DNA from: Zygnema circumcarinatum
Lineage: Eukaryota; Streptophyta; Zygnematophyceae; Zygnematales; Zygnemataceae
Length of the DNA stretch: 64,000 nt
Assembly (NCBI GenBank): GCA_037447605.1
Contig: CM074814.1
Coordinates: forward strand, 1,520,972-1,584,971
Direction of reading: 5' to 3'
Within the stretch, counting starts at the first letter, position 1; each line of letters begins with the position of its first letter. The position numbers were made by a program, and so were the translations under genes. Positions 57,201-64,000 of the stretch are shown piece by piece. The notes below the pieces were generated by a model. The model did no database searches. It saw only the letters and a program-made list of their open reading frames with translations, and was not told where the DNA came from.

Positions 57201-60200
57201 TTTTTCCGGTTCAGGTGTTAAACGGACAGGTTTTGAGCACGAAGTGGATCTTCGCTAGTGAGCAGTCAGTCAGTCTAGAAGTTTAGTTTATCTCTGCTGA
57301 TAAGGGACGATTGAACCCTAATGGTTCATTATCTGATTTGCTTCAGGTGGACCGAGCCATGGGAGTGTATAGGACGATGCGGGGCAAAGGAGCCGCGACG
57401 ACTGCTGCAACTTTCACAACTGCAATCAATGCGTGTAGCGTTACTGGGAGTCTGGAACAAGCCCTGCGAATATATGGTCATATGAAGAAGGATGGAATAA
57501 AACCTGATGAGGTGAAAAGTCTAGGCACGAATTACACCTTTTCTTTCACGACGAATGCTCGTTGTTTGCCGGCGTGTAGGATTGAGAATCAATCAGAAAA
57601 AGTTCTATAATGGCCAGTTTCTTTCCTTGGATCGCGAGCTGTAAAGGTAACATTTTATCGGTGGCCAAAGTACAATATTTCAGGTCACGCTATGGGCCAA
57701 GTCTTTGCTCTAACCGGACTAGATTGTACATGACTCCTAATTAGCCTGTCATGCTCCAGTCCATTCAGGTTGCTCGCTTTACCTTTCAGATCTTGCTATC
57801 TAGTCTTGCATCTGCAACATTACCTTTCAAGGCTCTGTTAGGAGTGAATTTGGTTGTCTTCAGCATCTGGAACCCACTCAAATTCATGATAACGGCATCC
57901 TTATTTCACGGGGAGAACTTGTAGAATTAGATATTTGAGAGAGGAAGCAATCGGCATTTTATCTTCTTACCTGTTGAATTGTTGAGGCTACCTTTCGGGC
58001 AAACTAGTTTTGTTTAATGCCATTTTGTTTCAACGATTTATGTCGCTTACTTGCTGGAATAAGTTCAACGACGTAGATTTGGTTGAGCAATTAAGTGGCC
58101 GTGTTTTTACTAATGTTATTGAATTTTGTTGCAGACGGTCTTTTGTGCACTTATAAAGGTGGCAACACGGGCTAAGCAAGTGGATGTTGCATTTTCATTT
58201 CTTGACGAAATGAGGCGTCAACGTGTGACTGCAACGACAAAAACTTACAACTCCCTTTTGAACCTCTGCTGTGAGGTATTTCGTTCAAATCTCCAAGCAT
58301 TTGGGCCAACGTTCAAACCGGTGGGGGATTTGCGATCGGTTTTGTTCTTTTTTTCATCAGAAGACCACAATCTTGCACTCTGAATGTAGTGCTGTCAAGC
58401 ATGACTCGACTATTTAGACATGCAGCTCTCAAGCAGAGTCAGTCAACGGAGTCTCAAGAAACAGAGGCTCTGAGGTTGACAAACAGTCCAATGTTCAAGT
58501 TTTGAACAATGAGAATGCTTTTGTAGCTTTGGTTTCTTTCAAGCCGTGTAGCAGTGGTACAGTGGTCCTTTGCAAGCTAACAGGCAGTTGACTTTCGTGT
58601 GATGCGTCTTACATTTTTTATCCTTTCTTTCGCGTTGTCCCTGTGTAGCTCACACTTCCTGAGAGGGCCGTGGAACTGTACAATAATATGAAGGCACATG
58701 GACAGAAGCCGACGGTAGTGACTTTCAATGCTCTTCTTCAAACACTTTGTGAGTATTCATTTCGTGGCAGACATGCGGGAGGGCGTTCTTTGTATAGGGG
58801 CCTGCACTGTTTCAGATTTACTTCCACCCAATGGGGATTGACGAAAGGGTGACTGAGCCTCACCACAAGAGCTGAGCCACGCACCATAAAGTACTTGAAG
58901 TATGTCTGCATTATTGCTTACTGCGCCATCTTCATACTTCTGCAGGTAATACAAGGCAGCTCGACCGTGCTCTTCTCCTACTCGATGACATGGCGCAGGA
59001 AGCTGTGGCCCTTAATCACCGTACATACAACATTCTCCTTACGGGCTGTGCACAGTAAGCCAACTACATTGCAGGAGTTTTTTTGTCAAATTGATTTGAT
59101 GGTACTGAGGGATTAATTCCTGATCAAACTCATTCTGAAGCTTTTTCCATTGACGCATTTGCAGTTGCAGCATTCGCCAGATTCTTGCCCTTATTGCCCC
59201 TAACGTGATTCTTTAGACATGTTATAACCTGACTCCCCAGTTATATTGGACAAGAGGTGGATGCATCTGATTTGTTCTAAGCATGTCATTTCTAGTACAT
59301 TTGCGAAGCGTGGAAATGATATTATTGCAATTGAGTTTACGGGTGTGCAGTGCGAAGGTGGTGGATGTGGCATTCAAGCTGTACCATGCCGCTGATTTGG
59401 ATGGCAAAGCTCACAACCTAGCCAACTGCAGTGCTATGTTAGGTAGGTCATTCAAATTCTTACTCCAAGCCAAGGAAAATCATGCTAATTTTTTTAGTTC
59501 CTGGCAAGTTTTATCAGAGCACTCGCAAATTGAGTGCAATTCATTTCCTAGTTATTGCCTTCAACTGAAATGTCGCTGTAGCTGACAGTAATGGATGGGA
59601 GGGGATGACAGACTTATGTTATGGGCAGATCCGCTCAGGAGCATCCTCCCCATCCTTTTCCTTTACTGTCGGCCGTTTTCCTGCTGAAGCTTCGATTGGG
59701 ACTCCTCAACAACAGTGGTATGTGACCAGCACCATTCCTTGCTCTACTACATCCGAAGGGGCTGACCCCCCCCATTTGTGATGTTCCGCCGGAGTGCAAT
59801 GCTATGGTTAAAAGAGTTTGGGTGCGACAATGATTGACTTTTTCTTGAAGCGAACATACATTCCATGGTAGTGAGAACTATGGATTCAGTATTCCTTTAA
59901 AGTTGTGACAATATATCGTGCTCGCATCTATTTCCATTTGCGTGACTGGATTCTTGATGTTATGATGGTCATTTTCTGTTGACAGTGTGAATGTCGCTTT
60001 CATTGCGACAATGAGGACATTTGTGCTGATAGATTTCAGAGTTCGCTTCAGGGAACTTTTCGTTTTGTGCACTTACACATCTTGGTTATATTGTTATGAT
60101 GCATGCTGTCTACATGCCCAAAATAACCTAATCATGTCAACAACCTTCAGACGAGGGTTGATGCTGATGCTGCATGATATAGACTGGGACTCCCTTTTTT

Positions 60201-62468
60201 TGACAGAATGGGAGAATTTCCTGTCCGAGATAGCTGAGGTGGTTTTGTCCTTACGCGGTTTATGTTATGCTTTGTTACACAGGGCTGCATGCGCCGTTGC
60301 CATATACAGACAAAATGTTGCAGCCGGAGTCATCCCCTCGAGACCTCTTCTGTCAAGAGTGCTGGGTTGCCTGCACTTACACAACGGTTATAATGCATCA
60401 TTTAATAATGGAGAGACGTTGTATATGTTTGGAGGACATGCGGGTCCCATCTTAAGGAAGGAGAGCTCGGCCTGTGGGTTGGAAGATATCTATGATGGAA
60501 AGGCGGTGCCTTTATATGATGTGAGTACTGCCCTTGATAAGCTATGAGCCCATAACAGGAAATCTTGCAAATGCCACTACTTAACACAGCCCTTGTTGAG
60601 CCATCTCGACAGGAGTGTCTCCGTGGCCGACGTGCAGTCTTATCCCATTCAAATTTGGAATTTGCATTTATCTCCAGCTAGTAATTACAGTTAGCTTAAG
60701 CGATTGGAACCCAAGTCACTCGTCCTTTTCGTATGGTTTCCTGTTGAGCTAAATGGGTATTTTACTTTCCTTGTTTGGCAGGAAGCGGCCTCCCTTGGAG
60801 TGGTTCCCAATGTCGCAGGACAAGTTCCACCAACTTTGATAAATGTGGAGGGCCTTCCTTCGAATGCAGCGGAGGTATTGGTTTGGTTTCAAACTTGTTG
60901 TTTGCTAGTTATTCTGAACTTGTTCGTCCCTTTTTCGTTGGTCTTGCCTCCATGCTGGCCTTCTTCTTGAAAGCCAAGGGGGTCTGCGATGCAGTGAGTG
61001 TACTTTCAAAAGGTGTTCTTTCACTTCTCCGTCAGTCATGGAGTTTCGAAATTGAATTTTTTGTTTTGCTTGAACACAGGTTTGCATTTTGTCATTTCTG
61101 ACGTCGGGATTACGGCTTTTGAAGGCAGAAGGTGTGTTAAGCAACTCCTTTAACCTCTACTGGTGGTATAAAGAATGTTGCGTTATCCTTGAGGTTGTAT
61201 CATTTCTAGCGATAGTGCCTGGATAGACTCTCCTTGGTAGCACTTTTCTGAGGTTTGAATGGCATATAGATGTGTTTCGTCTTCTAAACTTTGCATCGCA
61301 TAAACATAATCTAACTGGCACATGAAGCAGACATGTTGAAATGTTTTCTGCCCACACTGCTAAAGCTTTACTGTTTATGCACTTGGGCACTGTTTTTCAT
61401 CTGCTGCTTATGCTACGTTAGTCGACTATGATCAATGTTAGTCCTGACATCAGTATTGTAGCCAGAAATTCTTGCCTGTGATAATCAACTTGTGAAATTC
61501 AACCTATTGACCTTGGATGGGTATTGGCAGATGGAAAGAGAGATCGTTACTTTCGGGGAGTGACCATCAAAGTGCCGGCAGACGTGGTGACAGCAACTTT
61601 GGGAGGAAATCAGGGAGAAAGAAAGATATCCATCGCGGGCAGGTGTGTTCTCAAACACTGCATAAAGGTAGAACACAGACAGGTCCTCGAAGGGAACGTG
61701 CTGGTTTTGGTAAGGGCCGTATGAGTTGATGCTGTTGAATCTACTGTCGGCCCAGGTAAAATCCAAGCAATTTGCTGCGAAAACTGTTGGGTTTGCTTGT
61801 ATGTGGAACACACTCGCACCTCTTTTGTTTCCGACATGTTCTACGCTTGTGGTTAACGAACATCACCTCTTGAATGTTTGGAAAAAACTGCTCGTACAGA
61901 GCAAAGTTCCAATTGATTTCCTAAATGTTTTCCTCTAACGTCTATTACCTGTGTAGACCATCCCCCTGTGTAGACCATCCTCCATCCTTTTTCCACTCTC
62001 GTTTCCCTTTACCATTCCATTTTTTTTTATGAAATGATAAGCCCTGTCATAATGCAATGGGGTTGCAGGTCTGGCCAAGCGGTTGGGGCCCTCCTCCGTC
62101 GCCTTGGGGTTCCATATGTAGGTTCTGAAGCCTCAGGAGAAATCCAAATCATGGGCGGCGCCCTCCAGAAGTGGCTCAAGCAGCAGAGCCAGAAAGTAGA
62201 AAGGCCTCCTCCTCCCCCTCTCGGTCCCCCTCTCGGCCTACCCTCTTACCGACAGGCGGAAACAGGAGCCCCGGGGAAACGGTTAGGGCGCACTATTGCT
62301 CAGCAGCAGATGGAAATACGCATGAGCTCTGTACCCTCTTACACTCCAAGCAACTACTATAGGAGGCCCTCTACAGAGGGTTTGGAGGCTGCACATATGG
62401 CCGGCTTGATGCGGGAGATGGAGGAGGACCTCGTTACAGTTTCCCTGGCCGGATTCGCGGAGGCCTGA
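54252..62468 (+). CDS. MRL1: MRL1-type PPR protein (rbcL mRNA maturation factor), 17 exons, 868 aa
   Basis: In Arabidopsis and Chlamydomonas, MRL1 stabilises the chloroplast rbcL transcript. Exons: 54252-54598, 54892-54955, 55206-55350, 55481-55596, 55884-56012, 56560-56727, 57347-57511, 58135-58275, 58649-58748, 58946-59054, 59351-59442, 59582-59717, 60283-60520, 60782-60874, 61080-61131, 61531-61642, 62069-62468; phase is kept. Residues about 100-160 read LLRLGRLGKCVSLLEDM and FFMECRKLKAVTAAFQF. About ten PPR motifs follow, including YTSLISAYSKTGQLDLAFKA, TYSALIDGCARAKQTAKAFG and FHSLISACASTDGLDRAFDV. The non-PPR C-terminal region diagnostic of MRL1 is present: WAACAVAIYRQNVAAGVIPS, EAASLGVVPNV, GQAVGALLRRLGVPYVG and GALQKWLKQQ. 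Intron 4 is GC-AG. The protein is shorter at the N-terminus than the Arabidopsis one, and the ATG used gives a poor transit peptide. Confidence 0.93.
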
Positions 62469-63481
62469 GGGCTTGAACAAGAGGTGATGTGCTTTTTAAA
62501 AAAACAAAAAAAAACTAAAGAATGATTCATTTCCGCTGCAAAATTGCAGCCTAGGGGGTCTTTAGGGCCTGCGCAATGCAAATCAGCTGACACCTCCGGT
62601 TCGATACACAATAGCAGCCATTGGCGGACGATGGTAGACGATGCCGTAGTACATAGTGACGGACTGAGTACAAAGAATTGAAATTTGAAATATTTACCGT
62701 GAGGGGCGTACACAGGGGGGCGACTTCGACATGCAGCAAATCTAGGAAGCTAGCTTCCATAGAAAGGAGTTTAGGAGATTTGAGGCCCTGCCACTTAAAA
62801 ATATATTTATGTCTGATGTTACCAAACAAGTAACGGAAACATGAAAGTCGATCTGTTCCGTTTATTGCGTTCATCTGGTTTCCAAACACTGGAATCCTTG
62901 GGAGAGCACTATATTGCTTGTGCTTGTTTTATCCTTTTTGGTTTCCCCTTTTGTGTTGTAGCTTGCAAATTCCACGAACATGGAAATCACAGCAAACAAA
63001 CAGACTCTACATGGAAGCGTTCAACAGTCCTAAAAGGGCTCGTCAAGCCCGACCACGCCTCCCCGCGTACTGCTCCATTTGAGACTGTCCAGTCCACCCA
63101 GTTGGAGAGATTGTTTGTGCAGGTTATGGCAACTAATAAGCTTCGACATAAGCTGGGACATGCCCGTCTATTCTCAGCTCGGATCTGCAAATGTGTCAAA
63201 TACGGAGTTCGTCTCCTCTCTTCCACTTTCTGCCCTTCTTTTCTTCTTCTTTTGAATCCAACGCAGACCCACTCACTCCTCACACGTCCCATCTCTCATC
63301 AGACGGAAGAGAGCGACCCAACATCTCTCGGATGGCCTCCCAGCAACCGCTCGGCCTCGTCCCCAATGCGCTTTCCTGCACATCGCCACAAGCGCTACTC
63401 GACAACATGATGTTTGGTCCAAATGTGAAAGAACATGCAGGTGAGTATGAAAAGAATCGAAGCGAGTTCCACAAAGCAAGG
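62469..63481. other. Convergent spacer between MRL1 and the HdeD-like gene
   Basis: Holds the MRL1 3' untranslated region and probably the last exon or 3' untranslated region of the HdeD-like gene. Open frames near 62841-63410 have no recognisable domain. Confidence 0.45.
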
Positions 63482-64000
63482 TCAAGAAACGAGGCAAGAG
63501 GAACACGCACCGAGCTCCGCCATGGCTGCTATCGCGAGAAGACTGAGGCCCGTTACCACCAGGTCAGCACCAACCAAGATCCCCAGAATCCGTCCAGGGC
63601 TGGCGGGAAAAAGGGAAATGGTAAGGATGGCGAGAGCCAAAGAGGCCAACCCGCTAAGGAGCGGAAGAGACCACATGCTTAAGGAGCGCACAGTGCATGC
63701 GAGTATAATTTTGACGAGTCCCTGCCACAGAGAAAATACAACGAAACCACAAACAACAATCCTCAGTAGAAAGCTAAAAAGAAACTCCATGCACCACTTG
63801 AACGCCCTGCTGAATAATACCCACCAACTGCTTGCAAAGAATTTGCTTTCGTTCCCTTGTAGGGCTGTAGCTTGCAAGACGAAGCAATGGGCTTAGGATG
63901 TTAAGAAAGCTTACATGGGCGATGAACCATCCAGCCATGATAATGGCCACTGCCAATACGCCGGTCCGCCGAGAAAGCACGAGCCACAGGCCGACTGCGA
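63482..64000 (-). CDS. HdeD-like (DUF308) membrane protein, 3' part, 5' end outside window
   Basis: Two exons of a minus-strand gene. The first visible exon (64000 to about 63915) reads GLWLVLSRRTGVLAVAIIMA and GWFIAH before a GTAAGC donor. The second (acceptor near 63860-63875, stop at 63482) holds LLRIVVCGFVVFSLWQGLVK, MWSLPLLSGLASLALAIL, P and ILGILVGADLVVTGLSLLAI. Paired spans in the order W..L.SG...L...L...P...ILG..V..DLV..G..LL are the pattern of HdeD/DUF308 proteins, named for an E. coli acid-resistance membrane protein and found in some plants. Exact acceptor and 3' end are uncertain: a GTGCGT donor lies just after AMAELG, so the stop at 63482 may be intronic. Function in plants unknown. 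It is convergent with MRL1. Confidence 0.6.

Noticed and set aside
1-64000. Complete LTR retrotransposon, DNA transposase gene, virus-derived gene or biosynthetic cluster
   Set aside because: No reverse transcriptase, integrase, transposase, capsid or polymerase motifs were seen, and neighbouring genes have unrelated functions.

Overview
This is nuclear DNA from a green plant of the streptophyte lineage. The genes are rich in introns with GT-AG or GC-AG borders. They include an MRL1-type pentatricopeptide (PPR) protein, a second P-class PPR protein, a GTD-binding (DUF593, myosin-receptor type) protein and a plant-type divergent pyruvate kinase. A tRNA-Ala(AGC) gene reads like the land-plant form. 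The spacers carry long GA/CT microsatellites. I cannot tell a bryophyte, lycophyte or charophyte alga apart from this window.

Layout. 1-1250: degenerate dispersed repeats and a GGGAGA-rich leader. 1254-7583 (+): DDX11/CHL1 iron-sulfur helicase, 14 exons. 8573-about 13.1 kb (-): half-size ABCG transporter. 14.6-15.0 kb (-): last exon of an unidentified multi-pass membrane protein. 16.4-19.5 kb: repeat-dense region with a 10-N gap, inverted copies of a C/G-rich repeat and a foldback element. 20801-26531 (+): pyruvate kinase-like protein, 14 exons. 27555-32370 (-): DUF676 lipase-like protein, 10 exons, with a cluster of ACGT palindromes upstream. 33048-33120 (-): tRNA-Ala. 33641-34391 (-): small secreted six-cysteine protein of unknown family. 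36171-39707 (-): intronless 1178-residue GTD-binding protein. 39.7-44.1 kb: gene-free and rich in CGTACGG words. 44093-46720 (+): prolyl 4-hydroxylase. 48979-53721 (-) and 54252-62468 (+): two PPR genes arranged head to head. 63482-64000 (-): 3' part of an HdeD-like (DUF308) membrane protein that runs off the window.

The genes are ordinary, mostly single-function housekeeping loci. They do not form a cluster, and I see no operon-like system, complete transposon, virus or CRISPR array. The PPR genes probably act on organellar RNA, MRL1 on rbcL mRNA. I derived exon borders by hand and checked that reading phase is kept across all junctions for the helicase, kinase, lipase, hydroxylase, secreted protein and both PPR genes. 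The ABCG 5' end, the membrane-protein 5' end and the HdeD 3' end remain unresolved. The most interesting observations are an in-frame TAG inside what looks like the MRL1 transit peptide, three phase-supported GC-AG introns in three genes, a pyruvate kinase with altered active-site motifs, the six-cysteine secreted protein, and the ACGT palindrome cluster.
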